From Saururus chinensis (taxonomy: Eukaryota > Streptophyta > Magnoliopsida > Piperales > Saururaceae): DNA of 64,000 nucleotides. Positions 34,700 through 57,603 of this stretch are shown here, piece by piece (the stretch's first letter is position 1; each line of letters opens with the position of its first letter). The stretch covers positions 48,243,160 through 48,307,159 of the forward strand of contig CP141143.1 in assembly GCA_035235625.1 (NCBI GenBank), written 5' to 3'. The notes under the pieces were generated by a model. The model ran no database searches and had not been told where the DNA came from. It saw only the letters and a list, made by a program, of their open reading frames with translations. Made by a program: the position numbers and the translations under genes.

Positions 34700-35011
34700 C
34701 TTTCAAGATATGCAAACCTCACATGCACGTAGGTCTTTAGATATATTCGGTAATAACCCCACATTTGACATTCTATGTAGCTTTACATTGACATGACACA
34801 AACACATGTGCCAAAGTAATGCATCATCCACAAACAAGACAAAATACTCAAAAGACATTACTTCATAAAAATAAATAAGTCAGAAACATCCATACAATAT
34901 AAACCATCAACCAAAGTAGCAGAAAATAAATAGAGCCACCTTGCCCACTGTGGCTTTCTTCCCTTTGAAATTAACCTCAAATCCCTTTTTTGACAAGAAC
35001 AGGGATGAAGA

Positions 35012-35540
35012 TCAGATTCCTCCTAATGGAGGGAGGAAAGAGCACATCAGGATTAGGGTTGACCCTTCCTTAAGAGGGATCCTATATGTCCCCATGGCTT
35101 CCACATCAAAGTAAGTGTTATTTTTCATGTAGATCTTGTTTTGTCTAGGGAGGTGAATGACCATCTCCACCCCTAGAACATCAGGAGTGTGACACATGGG
35201 CTGTAGCATCCTCTTACGAGCCTCTGTCTGCTACGCATACCTCATGTAGACTGCCTCGAGCATCTCTTTGGCAACCTTAAACTTTTCAAAGAGTCTCTCC
35301 ATCTTAGATTCCATGATTGTCAGAATGGTGGAGCTAGCCTTGTTGTCATCATCCTTCAACATTTCATAAGCTTTCTTCTGAGCAGTAGTGCAATTATCTT
35401 CGCAAGGCTCAATGACTTCATCCATGACATAAGCCAAGTCTGAGAAAGTTAAAATATGGTGTATTCTCCTCTTCTACACCAGGTGATTATCTGCATTCAA
35501 CTCTTCAGGCTTCCCCAACTCAGATGACCATTTTACTTGT
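35012..35540 (-). pseudogene. Copia-3a gag region
   Basis: AQKKAYEMLKDDD, followed by an alternating helix and AKEMLEAVYMRYA, corresponds to the copia gag core (the AQKKAY and AKDML-type motifs). The adjacent stretch at 35012-35209 matches the segment between protease and integrase (GTYRIPLKEG). It is a fossil with several breaks. Confidence 0.75.
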
Positions 35541-36446
35541 CATGATGCAAGAAAATAAACTATAAAAAAAGACAATGCCACAAAGGAGTAAATAAAATGA
35601 TATGGTTAAAAGCTACTTTATTGTATATGGATATGACTCACTTAGTCTAAATCACAACAACAATCAAGTGTATTTTATTCTAAGACAAACATAAGCAAGT
35701 GAATTATGTAAACTACCCAAAACCCCTTTAGCTAAGTTTAACTCAAAATGTAATTAATTATAAAAACATGTAATGTTACCCCTTAGACATATGTTTTAGT
35801 AAGAAAACACATATAAATATTGCAGGAATATATATTTTCTGTCCTAGCAGAAGTTGGTGTGAAATTACCAAATTAGCACTAGGGCTAGTTTAGTCTTGTC
35901 ACTATTTGAAATCACACTAAACACAATTATTTAATAATCACCCAAACACAAGCTAAACATACATAAAAGATGATTATATATATTCTAGACAGAAAATAAG
36001 CATGCACAAAAATTAACCTTGTAAATTGACCAAAATGCCCTTAGGGCTAGTTTGGTCAATTTCCACCAAAATACAATCCAATTAATCAATTAAAATCCAC
36101 AAAGCAATAAATTATTCAATATGGATCAGAAAAAAAATCTAGGCATGTAGAGTGAGTAGGAATTTTTAATTCAAATAGAAAGTACAAGGGGCAAATTTAC
36201 AAAAATGCCCCTAGGGCGTGACAAAGCCCAATTGGATGATAAAAAATATTCGAACAAAGTACATATGCAAATAAACACAAATAAAATTCAATTTCACTCT
36301 AATAACAAAATCCCCATCATGAATCAAGCATTGAGACATTAATTTAGGGTTTTCCCCAAAATCTACATACATAAACCTAGATCGGGCGAAGACTCAATTT
36401 CTCTCAAATCAATGACCTATACCCCAAATACGGGCTCGGATACCAC

Positions 36447-37259
36447 TATAGAGTGGCATAAAAATGGAAGCGAGGTGATGGCGTGAGCCCTAGGGGTGAC
36501 GCCTTGAGAAAATTTTGGAACTTTATACAATTATCTCTACTCATGCATATGAAAAATAATTCACATAAGCAATAAACATGATTAAGAGGCTATTAATCAA
36601 ATTAAATTGAATAGAGGAGAAATACTCACTGACCTTTTGGGCTAATCAGCCCCTAGATGCCTTGAACCTTCACACTGACACCTGATGGATCAATTGAATA
36701 TCAACTCAATTAGAGGGAAGAGAGGATTAGCTTGAGTATGTGTAGATCCCTCACAAATCTAATGCAATGGCTTGTAGATCTCCCTTAATGGATTGCCCTA
36801 GCCCTCCTTCATCAATCCGCATGCGGATATAGACAATAGCACAACTCCCAAGACAATCACCAAACAAAGGAGGATGGTGAGGGAGAGAGAGGGGGATGGC
36901 AAACCCCTCTTTCTCCTTTTCTTTGTGCAACATGCCAAGGAGAGAGGGGGAATGATGGGGAGAGAAAGGAGAAAGAGTGGGGAGTGCCTGTGACAGGGTT
37001 GATCCCTTGCTAACCGTAGGTCAGACCATTGACAATAATTGTAGAGTCGGACCCCACAAAGTGAATATGCATACCCTATTCACATGCCTAGTGTGTGTGT
37101 GATGGATGTTGGTCCCAAGAGAATATGTGTCACGATGGTTCATGTGGGGTCGTTGCGGCTGCCCCCATCGTCCTTGGACCATGTGGCCTGTACCGGCTCA
37201 CCTGAAATGTGAATAAGGATTGACCATATGGGCCTGAGCCCGTACCACGGTCCAAAACA
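36447..37259 (-). repeat. Copia-3a right LTR (5' LTR)
   Basis: It aligns with 31230-32166 over its length but with many substitutions and small gaps, which indicates an old insertion. The inner edge adjoins the tRNA-Met-like primer site. Confidence 0.78.
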
Positions 37260-37262
37260 TAT

Positions 37263-37531
37263 GAATAATACATTACATAAGGTTTCAAATTCCTTGTATC
37301 ATTGATTGAAAAGGAATAAATTATTGATCTTTTGGGCACTCACCAATTCTATGACGTTCTCATACATTGTCAAGGCCGTGCTAAAAAAGGATGCACCAAA
37401 GAACAAATGAACAACACAATTTTCTTGTTTTAAGCAAATTCACTAGACAACATTCCAACAAATGTCAATATTAAGAAGTTCTACTAAGGTGTTATTCTGT
37501 CTTGAGTTCTTTGCTCATCACGGTATTCAAT
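37263..37531. other. Short unassigned stretch
   Basis: AT-rich sequence between copia-3a and the CACTA-like block. I see no gene, RNA or recognised repeat. Confidence 0.5.
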
Positions 37532-39993
37532 CACTAAACTCTCGGTCTATTCTTAAATAGTACTATTTGTGATGAATTTAAAAAAGTGTCACAAATAGTC
37601 TTATTTAAAAAAAAAACTTATTTGATTTGACGCTTTTTTATAAGCATAGCAAATAGTATTGCTATATGTGACGTTTTCAAAAAAGCGTCTCAAATAGTTC
37701 TAAAATTATTTAAATTTTCTTCTTTTGTATTATTTTATTTTATTTTATATTTATAATTTTAATATATAATATCTAATAAATAGATACAAAAAAATTTAAA
37801 TTAAAAAGCTTTGCAAACATATTATATTTTATTTAATATTTATTATTTTAATATATAATATATAATAAATAAGAAAAAATTTTAAAAAGTTGAGGTTCAT
37901 GCTAACCATCTTGAAAGAGAAAATGAAGTGAGAGAGAGTGAAGAGAGAAGAGAGAGAAGATAAAGAGAAGAGAGAGAAAGTGGAGAAAGAGTGAAGAGAG
38001 AGAGAGAGAGAGTTAAGAGAGGAAGATGAGAGAGAGAAGATGAGAGGGAGAAGAGAAAGAGATGAGAGAGAGAGAGGAGAGAGTGAAGAGCGAGAGGAGA
38101 GAGAAAAATGAGAAATACAAGAGAGAGAAAGGAGAGAGAGTGAAGAGAGAGGAGAGAGAGAAGAGAGGGAATGAAGAGAGGGAGAGGGAGAGGGAGAGAG
38201 GAGTAGGAGGAGAGAGAGATAGAGAGAGAAAGAGGAGAGAGAGGGTGAGGAGAGATGGAAGAGAGAGAGGGTGTGGAGAGAAAGAGAAGAGAGAGAGTGT
38301 GGGAGAGAGAAAGATGAGAGAGTGAAGAGAGAGAGAGAGGAAAACAATTTTAATTATAAATTAATTTAAAAAAATTTATATTAGCGACGCATAGGTTAGT
38401 AGTGACTCTTCAGGGTATGCGTCGCTACTACATAGTGTAGTAGCGACGCATAATTTATTTAAAAAAAATTAATTGAAAAGAGAGTGTGGAGATAGACAAG
38501 GGAGAGGAGAGAGAAGAGTGAGAGAGAAAGAGGAGAGAGAGTGAGGGAGAGAGAGAGCGAAGATAGAGAGAGGGTAGAGAGAGAAGGGAGAGGAGAGAGA
38601 GAAAGAGGAGAGAGAGAGAGGGAGGGAGAGAGATATAGATAGAGAGAGGAAGAGATAGAGAGAGAGGGAGAGAGAGTGAGGGAGAGAGAGTGAGGGGGAG
38701 AGAGATAGAGAGAGAGAGGAGAGAGACAGGCGGAGAGAGAGAGGGAGAGAGAGTGAGAGTGAGAGTGAGGGGGGGAGATAGAGAGAGAGGGAGAGAGTGA
38801 GGGGATAGAGAGTAAGGGGGAGAGAGAGAGATGAAGAGATAGAGAGGAGAGATAATTAAAATTAGAAATTATTTTTTTAAAAATAAAAAAAATTATTATC
38901 GACGCATACTTGTATGCGTCGCTAGTAGTCCTAGCTAGTAGCGACGTATATAAATATGCATCGCTAATACCTAATATATTCGAGACGTATACACGTATGC
39001 ATTGCTACTAACATGTGTAGTAGTGACGCATACGTTATATGTCGCAATTACCCATACTAATAGCGACGCTTAGAATGAGCATCGCTAATAATCTTCGTTT
39101 TTTAAAAAATATATAAATGCTATTAGCAACGGTTGTATGGAGAGCGTTGCTAATAACCTACGCAAGCAAAATTTCGCCTGAATATATAACTTCCCCCACC
39201 CCCTCCTCCCTCCTCCGGCCCCCACCCCCTCCTCCTTCCCGTTACCCCCTCTCTCCTCGGGTCTTCGACTCCGGCTTCCTCCAGTCATCACCGTCCTCCA
39301 ATCCCCCACCACCCTCCGGTTATCGCTTTCATCCGGCCCCCCAGCCGTGCACCCTCTGGAAATCAAAGGAGGGGGGCGGAGCCGGGGAGAGAGGGGGGAG
39401 TGGGAGGGAGGTGGGGGACCGGAATCCGGCCCCCTCACCCTTCTACGTTGGGCCCACCACAATGGATTTTTTTTAAAAAAAAATTCATCTTTAGCGACTC
39501 ATATAAAAGCGTCGCTAAAACATTTTTTTTTTCAATGTAGTAGCAACGCTTTAAAAAGAGTCGCTAATACACGAGATTTTTTATTATATTTTATTATTAG
39601 CGGCACTTTGAATAAGTAATTTTTATATTCTAAAAAAACTTTATTATATTAGCGACGTTTAACAAAGCGTCGCTAATAAGGACTTATTAGCAACACTTAT
39701 AATTGTGCGTCTCTAATAAGTTATTTTTAATATATTTAAAATAATTTTTATATTAGCGACATATAACTGCTCATTAGCGACACTTAGAATTATGCGTTGC
39801 TAATAATTTACTATTAGTGATATATTTGTATGCGTCACTATAGGAAAATTATTAGCGACGCATTGTGTTAAGCGTCGCCATTATGCAATAGCGACTGGAG
39901 TTTTATCGACGTATTTTGAGATGCTTTGTAAGCGTCGCTAATAATCATTAGTGACATTTAAAAGCATCGCCAATGGTCCAATTTGTTGAAGTG
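37532..39993. mobile_element. CACTA-like non-autonomous element with GA-rich core and TTAGCGACGC repeats
   Basis: The right end, reversed, reads CACTTCAACAAATTGGAC and resembles the end at 60309 (CACTATAATAAAAAGGAC). Its sub-terminal part holds many copies of TTAGCGACGC and its complement GCGTCGCTAATA, as in CACTA (En/Spm) elements. The left half holds GACGCTTTT-like repeats and two GA-rich tracts (37915-38340, 38480-38850). A CACTA word at 37532 may be the left end, but the 3-bp flanks do not match. No transposase was found. A GC-rich core at 39190-39465 is of unknown origin. Confidence 0.6.
37915..38850 (+). repeat. GA-rich low-complexity tracts
   Basis: Two long stretches made almost only of GAGA, GGAGA and GTGAGA words, separated by AT-rich sequence with TTAGCGACGC and GCGTCGCTACTA. 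Serine/leucine or Arg/Glu-rich reading frames across them are artefacts of composition. Confidence 0.9.
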
Positions 39994-40259
39994 TAAGTAA
40001 AGAAAAGAAGATACAAAGAAGTAGATGGTAATGCTGTGTAACTGAGTTTTTATTTTCTACATGTATTTAGTGATTATATGCACATAAAGAGAGGAAAATG
40101 ATAATGTTGCATTTTTTTAGCATATGTAACAAAAACTCATTTCTCATAGTTTTCTTATTTCCTAGTGACTATTATCAGTTTTTCGAGGTGTAGTCGTAAT
40201 ACTTGTTGAGGTATATTAATTAATATTTAATACTGAAAGCATTTTAGTATGTGTGATAC

Positions 40260-40501
40260 TTCGATCACTTTAGATTTATATATATTTTATTTTTTTAGTT
40301 CGAGCCTAGGTTCATGATTCACTTATTGCAGTTTGAGCTCGAGCCAAGTTTTGGATTTGTAATTTGAGCTGAGCTTGAGCTAAAAATTTCAACTTTCAAG
40401 CTTGTTTGAGCATCAAGCCGAGCTCGAGCCAAGCTTCAATAGTTCGAGTTCAAGCCAAACAAGCCTAAAATTCAGTTCAGCACGGCTCGTTAACACCCCT
40501 A
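40260..40501. mobile_element. Right end of a hAT-type transposon
   Basis: Dense GAGCTCGAG/AGCCAAGC-type words lead to a terminus that reads TAGGGGTGTTAACGAGCC when reversed. This matches the terminus of the 17340-19591 element. I did not find the partner end in the window, so it is a remnant or interrupted copy. Confidence 0.65.
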
Positions 40502-43488
40502 AGGATGATGCTCTCACATAGACACATTCTCAAGAGATATTTGCTAGACGTCCCTAGCTTGATTAGGTTTCATGACCATAGCCCCGTGACTAGCCTACAT
40601 GGGGCTCCGAATACAGTACACACAACTTACCCTATATGCACCATATTGAGAGGCCTATGTGGTCTCACAGTCAAAGGGCTAGGTCTAAAGGGTCAGTCAA
40701 GAAAACTTTTTCTTACGCCCCGGTACACCCCACCCCTAACCGGAACTCGGTCTAAGGAGGAGGCAGTACGCGGTGTGACGAAGTGAAGTAAAAATGTGGA
40801 AGACTTAGCCCATCCTTTTGTGAAACACACGTCGATGTAAGCATATGTGCCCTTTGTGCAAAAGAAAATACAGAATTATAAAGGACTACTTAACAATCTT
40901 AGTCCACACATATCCACATCATTTAGTTAATATATAAAATAAGTCTCACGACTAAACAAGTATAAGCTAACAATGGCTAAACATAGTATAAAGTAGAGTT
41001 AAATGTATAAGTTCAACATAACATAGATCTCAACTAACACAACCCCAAACAACCATAGCCCCTCTAAATGAACGTGGTCAACCCAAAACACCTACATGGT
41101 ACAACATGCAGCCCCAAAACAGAACTATAAACAAAAAGGGGTGAGCTTAACTCAGCAAGGGTTTTATTACAGAATATAAACTCATTAAAACATCGCATGC
41201 ATTCTCAATCTAAACATGCATCACATATCTATTCTCTAAATCTATACATCATGAGATAATCACATTCCATATACTTATTCATGCTACCTATGCATCATGA
41301 TATCAAACCCAATCTATAAACTTATTCAAGTCGCTTGTGCATCCTAGGCTCATTTATAGGTCATATCTCATATACTCAACATCTATAATCATATGGAACT
41401 CATCATAGTATTCACATCCTCTATGAATCAAGTATCAATATTCATATCTTGCATAATTATGTCTCAATATCCACATTCACCCTGCATAAAAATGTATATC
41501 AAACACATCCCATCCTGCATGTTCAAGCATCATCATTCTATATGCACTGTGTAACATAAACATCATTATCCCTACACAACCTGTGTAAATGGACATTTTA
41601 TATCATACACATGCATAAATCAACTGGTGAATGTCTCACAATTGATAAAATAACCATGTTTAATCGGCCGAAGCATTAGCAGACCTGTTCAGCCCGGACA
41701 ATCCCAAAAAAGGAAGGTCTAAATTCCTAAAAGGAGATTAGGGTAGTTTTGGTAAGATTTCTAATGGGGAAAATACCCCCTCGTAACCTGGTGTTCATAG
41801 ACAAACCAACCTGGATTCTTAAGTACATAATACACAACAGTTTAACTCATTATAGCTTTCCGCTTTTCTCACCTGGGGAAGAACCATCTATAAGAGATGA
41901 AAACCCCGTCTGTTAGACGGAGAACCTTGTCCATAAGGGACATAAAACTGACCTCTAAGCAGCTAATTTGGAAAACAACAACATCCAATTGTATCCAATC
42001 GGTTAATCACAGCTAATCACAATTAATCTTCGCTTATAAGTCATTCGTAAGATGTATGCAACATGATATATACGTGAACAAATTATAAATGAGTATAGAT
42101 ATAGGTAAACATACTCTAATCAATCTATATGTGCATGAAACATGATCTATTTATGACAAATAAAATCATATAAGCATAAGCAAGAATGTACATGCATAAT
42201 AGTGTTCATACTTAAACTAAAACATGTAGAACATTAATCACCTATAATCAATGTGACATGTGGAAGCATACATAATTTATCATGGTTATGACATACTAGA
42301 ATCATAGAGTAATTACGAAGAAATTATCAAAATGTGGATTTAAAACAAATAGAATAGCATCCTAAACTAGACAAGTAAAGTCATAATCATGCTTAAGCTA
42401 AATCATAATTCAAAGAAGGTTCACATACAATTATAGTGATATTTATAGGTAATCATAACTCATTATAGTCATGAAAAATTTAGAATCATGAGAAGAGAAC
42501 AAGAAATGACAAAAAATTCACAAAAATGGCCTATTTCACAAAATTGTAGTATAGCCATTCAAATGCCCTAGTAGGCCATTCGAATGCTTCAATCTACTTG
42601 GTAGGCAGTTCAAATGCCTTACCATTCAATCGACTACGTAGGCCGTTCGAACCGCCGGAATAATTTGTTTCTGGTTCATCTTCAACCTTCCGAAATTAAA
42701 ACTAAAAATATTTTAAAATTCTATATAAATTCAAACCATAGAACATCATATAATTAAAATCTAAGCCTAAAACATAATGGATCTAATCATTTTTATGCTT
42801 AATTATAAGAAAATAACCATAAATTGTACAGTTTTAATAAATCACTTTTAAACCTCAAAATAAAACAAGAACTCAAATAAACCTAAAATCATGTATTTTA
42901 ATGAAGCAAACTACACGAAGTAAAAATCTCTTACCTCTAACAAGCCTTTGAATCCACGAAAGTGCTTCAATTCTTAAGAAATCCTACCCACACAAACATA
43001 GGTCCCATTATAGGTTTTGCTCCTATAATTAAAGAAAAAATAGGAAAAAATATCATTAAATTAGTAAAATTGAATAAATTAAGCTTAACAATAATACTTA
43101 TAAAAATAAAATAATCCTTAATAAAGTCATAATTAAAAATCAAACTGACAAAAAATCAAAACCACACAAATTTATAAAATTAAAAATCTTACAGTTTTAG
43201 CTATTTTTCCTTGAGATGGCGGCTATTGCATGGTGTTGATTGTTCTCCAACTTCTTGGCTCTAGTAAAAGATACCAGCTTCTTTGGCCAGCTTATTGCCT
43301 ATCTCGCCAGCCCGTGACATCTTACTTGTAGCATAGTCATTATTGACTTGGAAGTCTTCCCAACGCCGTTTGTTCCTCTTTCTTGGTAATACTCTGTTTC
43401 AGAGCACATCAATCTCGAATTTCATAGTTCTCATCATCGCCTTCAAGGATCAACATCTCCTGTTCTGAAGCTTTTCTTCAAAAAATTC
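40502..43488. other. Unassigned intergenic sequence upstream of the CRK gene
   Basis: I found no coding gene. Between about 40700 and 42950 the texture is that of a long LTR in minus orientation, including near-palindromic TTCGAA repeats at 42560-42660, but no partner LTR or target duplication is visible. The last 250 bp adjoin the CRK start and should contain its promoter. A W-box word (TTGACT) is at 43343-43348, which fits the WRKY control known for many CRK genes but is too short to prove it. Confidence 0.4.
42560..42660. repeat. Spaced TAGGC..TTCGAA repeats
   Basis: Four to five copies of a pattern TAGGCC(A/G)TTCGAA or its TTCAAA variant recur within 100 bp, some forming palindromes such as CATTCGAATG. 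The Athila-like LTRs carry comparable TTCGAA palindromes. Confidence 0.55.
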
Positions 43489-53707
<10,219 letters not shown>

Positions 53708-53732
53708 GTTACTCACATTTATACTTTCATAT

Positions 53733-54616
53733 TGTAGAGTGGTTTATCAACGGATGCAAGGTGGTGGATGTGAGCCCTAAGGGTGACACCTTGATAAAAA
53801 TTTTGAACTTTAAATATTTATCTGTATACTTGTATATGAAAAATTATTCACATAAGAAATAAACATGCTCAGAGGCTATTAATCAAATTAAATTGAATAG
53901 AGGAGCAACAGATGCCTTGAACCTTAAGGATGTGTATATCCCTCACAAATCTAATACAATGACTTGTAGATCTTCTTTGATGGAGTGCCCTAATCATTCT
54001 TTTTCAATCCTTTTGAGGATCTAGATGATACAACTTCTAAGGCAATCACCTAACAATGGAGGACGGAGAGGGAGACGGAGGGGGGCGACAAGCCCTTCTT
54101 TCTCCTTTTCTTTGTGCAACATGCCAAGTAGAGAGGGAGAGGAAGCGTGATGGGAAGAGTGGGGAGTGCCTTAAGTTTTGTCTTCCCCTATCTTACTTTT
54201 GAATTTATACTCTCTCTCCTACTTGGGCTCTAATTAATTAGGCCTCCAATCAAAGTTCTACAAAATTAACTTAGAGGGTATGGCACAACAGGAGTGAGCT
54301 CTATTTCTCATAGCCAACAGAGGTTTGAGCCCTTGCACATAGTCATGCCTGTGATAGGGTCGACCCCTTGCTAACTACATATTTGACCAATGACACTTAT
54401 TTAGAATCGGGCCCCACAAAGTAAATGTGTGCATCCTAGTCACATGCCTAGTGTGCATGTATGATGGATGTCAGTTCCAAGAAAATATGTGTCGCAATGG
54501 TTAATATAAAGTCGCAACTACCCTCACCATCCTTGGATCCTGTAGCCAATACTGACTCACCCGAATTGCGAACAAGGATGGACAGTATGGGCTTGAGCTC
54601 ATGCCATGGTCCAACA
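53733..54616 (-). repeat. Copia-3b LTR (3' LTR)
   Basis: 884 bp, TGTAGAGTGG to GGTCCAACA, a TG...CA LTR. It aligns with 31230-32166. The opposite LTR is not in the window. Confidence 0.82.
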
Positions 54617-55016
54617 TCATCCACTATGGGTGAATGGCTCATATGGTTCAATAGTAATTTACGTTAGTCTTATCGAAGACCAATGCTATGAGAGTATTGT
54701 GTAAATAAATCCGTTATTAAGGCCTTAGTAAACAGATCTGCCAACATCTTAGTAGTACAAATATAACTCACATTCACTTTTTCTCTCTATAGCATGTCAA
54801 ATTTATAATAGTAATTCACTTTAATATACTAGCACTGATCTCCCTATTTTTAAGTGTCAACACTATCACCAAATTATCATAATAAATCTAGACAGGAGCA
54901 TCAATCTAATTTTCTAGCCACAATCTAGCTAGAAATTCCTTTATCAAAACTGCATGTGAAATTGCTATAATGCATACATAAAACTCAGCTTTCAATGTAG
55001 ACTTAGAAACACACTT

Positions 55017-55202
55017 TCATTTCTTACTTACCCACAATATATCCCCCTCTCTAAACATAAAGATAAATTCGCTAGTGGATTTCATGTCATCTAGATCCCC
55101 TACATAGTATAAATCACTATATCTAGCTAATGATAGAATTTCTGCATGATAAGTGAGTTTTAGATTCTTAGACCCTAAAAGGTACCAAAATACCATTTTC
55201 AC
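55017..55202 (-). pseudogene. Copia-3b RNase H segment
   Basis: The stretch YLLGSKNLKLTY, then YVGDLDDMKSTSEFIFMF and ILWVSKK, corresponds to the copia RNase H region. It is a fossil. Confidence 0.85.
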
Positions 55203-57003
55203 TACTTACTAGAATTAAAGTCCAGTGTATACTTGGTAGCAGCTCAGTAAGCCTACTACAAACTCAAGTCAAGTCTAGTACAAGTTATGACATACATGAA
55301 GCAACAAATAGCTTGTGCATATGACACTGACTCCATCCAGAGCTTGCTTCCTCTATTCGAGGAGTCATACTCTTAGACAATACAATACCCTTGTATATAA
55401 ATATTAGTCATTCAACCAATGACATTAAAGTTTTGAGATCACTCTCTACGTATGACTCTTGAGATATATTTAACTTCCTAGTTGTTCTATTCCTATCAAT
55501 TTTCATCAAATGATGTAGGATGCCTCACCCATGTCTTTAATCTTAAACTAGGTTTTGAGACATTCATTCAAACTAACAATCATACTTAATTCATTGCCCA
55601 TCAAGAGTATGTCATCTTCATATAGTAACAACATTACATACCTAGTCCCATCCTAAAAGATATAAACACAATAATTATGTTCATTTATTATGAACCCATA
55701 TTCACTAATTACTTTGTAAAATGTGAAGTATTATTGCCTTGGATATTGTTTAAGGCCATAAATAATTTTATTAGCTTGCACACCTTGTGTTCCTCTCCGG
55801 GAACTATAAAATCCTCAAGTTGTTCCATGTAAATATCTTCTTATAAATCTCCATTTAGGAAAGCAATCTTTATATCTATTTGGTGCAACTCTAAATCAAA
55901 ATTAGCAACAATTGCTAAGAGACATCTGATTAGGTCAAACCTTGGCACAGTTAATATCTCTTTAAAGTTCATCCTATATATTTAGGTGAACCCTTTGGCC
56001 ACCAATCTCGCTTTGTACTTACCTATTTAACAGTCTTCCTTGGGCTTTCTTTTAAGATCCATTTACAACCTATAGGCTTTCACCCATCTATCATCTCCCA
56101 AACCTTATTCTTTAAGATTGAATCTATTAGCATCCTACCATTCTTGAACGTATGAAAGACTTCATGCTTACTCAAGGATAATTGGGTCATCTAGAACATG
56201 TTCATCTAATGTAAAATTCTCTTCCACTAGTATTGTATAGAAGCCCCTCAACTAGGTTTAAGGTTTTCTTTCTTTCAATGCCCTCGGTTCCTTGTTGGAT
56301 TGATTTTAACCTGGTCTAATTACTTCCTCAAATGTGTCTTTTATTAGGTACATTGGGATTTAATTATTCTTTTAAAAAATAAGCATCTCTAGACTCTGTA
56401 ACCCTATTGTGCCATCTGTGTGGTGAACTACAAATATATACCCCTTAAACTGGTCACAATAACAAATAAAGTTGCACTTTATGGTCTTAGGGTCTAGCTT
56501 AGACTTATGATCATCAGAGACTTTTACATGTGCCTTGAACCCTCACAGTTTAAGATGTCCTAAGCTCAGGCTTCGACTTGTCTATAACTCATAAAGTGTC
56601 CATTGGACTACCTTTGTAGGTATACGGTTAAGGATGTACGCGTTAGTGTTTAAAGCCTCACCCCAAAATTGGTTTCTAATTCAGAGTGATTTAACATAGA
56701 TCTGACCATGTCTATAAGCATTCTATTTTTCCTTTTTGCCACTCTATTTTTCTAAGGAGTTTAGGGGAGTGTATATTGATGCACTGGTCCTGATCGGTAC
56801 AATAATCTTTAAACATATCAAGGTGTATTCACCACCCTATTAGTCCTTAAAACTTTGACTTTCCTACCTAACTGGGTCTCCACCTCATTTTTAAATTCCT
56901 TAAATTTATCTAGGGCATCAAATTTTCTGTTTGTTAGATACATGTACTTGCATCTTGAATAGTCATCTATGAAGGTTATGAAGTAAGTCATGCCTTTGTG
57001 GGA

Positions 57004-57303
57004 CTAAATATTCAAGGGCCGGCAGATGTCTGAGTGAACTACCCCAAATAGTTTATTTGCCCTATGTCCCTTTTGAAAGAATTTCGTACTCATTTTTTGA
57101 GATATGCAATCTTTATATATACATAGGTCTTTGTATATCTTCAATAATAACCCTACATTTGACCTTCTATGTAGCTTATCTACATTGGCATGACACAAAT
57201 GCATGTACCAAAGTAATGCATCATCTACAGATAAGGCAAAATACTCAAAAGACATTACTTCATTAAAAATAAATAAAAACATCAATACAATGTAAACCAT
57301 CAA
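57004..57303 (-). pseudogene. Copia-3b pre-integrase zinc region
   Basis: LLWYMHLCHANVDKLHR, a pair of cysteines in the KDLCIYKDC segment, and FFQKGHRANKLFGVVHSDIC match the HHCC zinc region and start of the integrase core in copia. It is a fossil. Confidence 0.85.
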
Positions 57304-57603
57304 CTAAAGTAGCAGAAAATAAACAGAATCACCCTAGCCCAATGTGGCTTTGTTCCCTTCAAAACTGACTTGAAATCCCTTTTTGACAAGAACATGGATG
57401 GAGATCAAATTTCCCTTGATGGAGAGAGAAAAGAGCACATCAATCAAGACTAGGGTTGACCTTTCATTCAAAGGGATCCTATATATCCCCATGGCCTCCA
57501 CATAATAGTAAGTGTTGTTTTTCATATTGATCTTGTTCTATCCTGGGAAGAGATTGACCATTTTACCTCTATAACCTTTGGAGTTTGACACATGGGCTGT
57601 AGA

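Larger units (their letters stand above)
31230..37259 (-). mobile_element. Ty1/copia element (copia-3a), old and heavily broken
   Basis: LTRs at 31230-32166 and about 36447-37259 bound minus-strand copia sequence. The primer site TGGTATCCGAGCCC lies at 36432-36445. Parts from right to left are leader (35540-36431), gag (about 35010-35540), integrase (about 34080-34750), reverse transcriptase (about 32900-33700) and RNase H (about 32330-32900). A CATAT occurs at both outer edges (31225-31229, 37258-37262) but overlaps the right terminus by two bases, so the duplication is uncertain. The LTRs differ strongly and coding parts have many breaks. It sits about 25 bases after the CRK stop, in the same place as copia-3b. 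Confidence 0.85.
53733..57603 (-). mobile_element. Ty1/copia element (copia-3b), partial and heavily broken
   Basis: Paralogue of copia-3a, at the same position after the CRK stop. The left LTR is 53733-54616, starting TGTAGAGTGG and preceded by CATAT. Minus-strand parts are RNase H (about 54780-55260), reverse transcriptase (about 55300-56100), integrase (about 56400-57060), and the pre-integrase and protease-side segment (to about 57525). The similarity to copia-3a stops at 57603, where TC-rich sequence begins. It is old, with many breaks. Confidence 0.85.

Noticed and set aside
37829-38347. Long Ser/Leu-rich and Arg/Glu-rich frames across GA tracts
   Set aside because: They are translations of GA/TC microsatellite sequence; no domain and no start context.
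40505-40786. 93-residue plus-strand frame
   Set aside because: No recognisable domain, no homologue known to me, and it starts at a transposon end; treated as chance.
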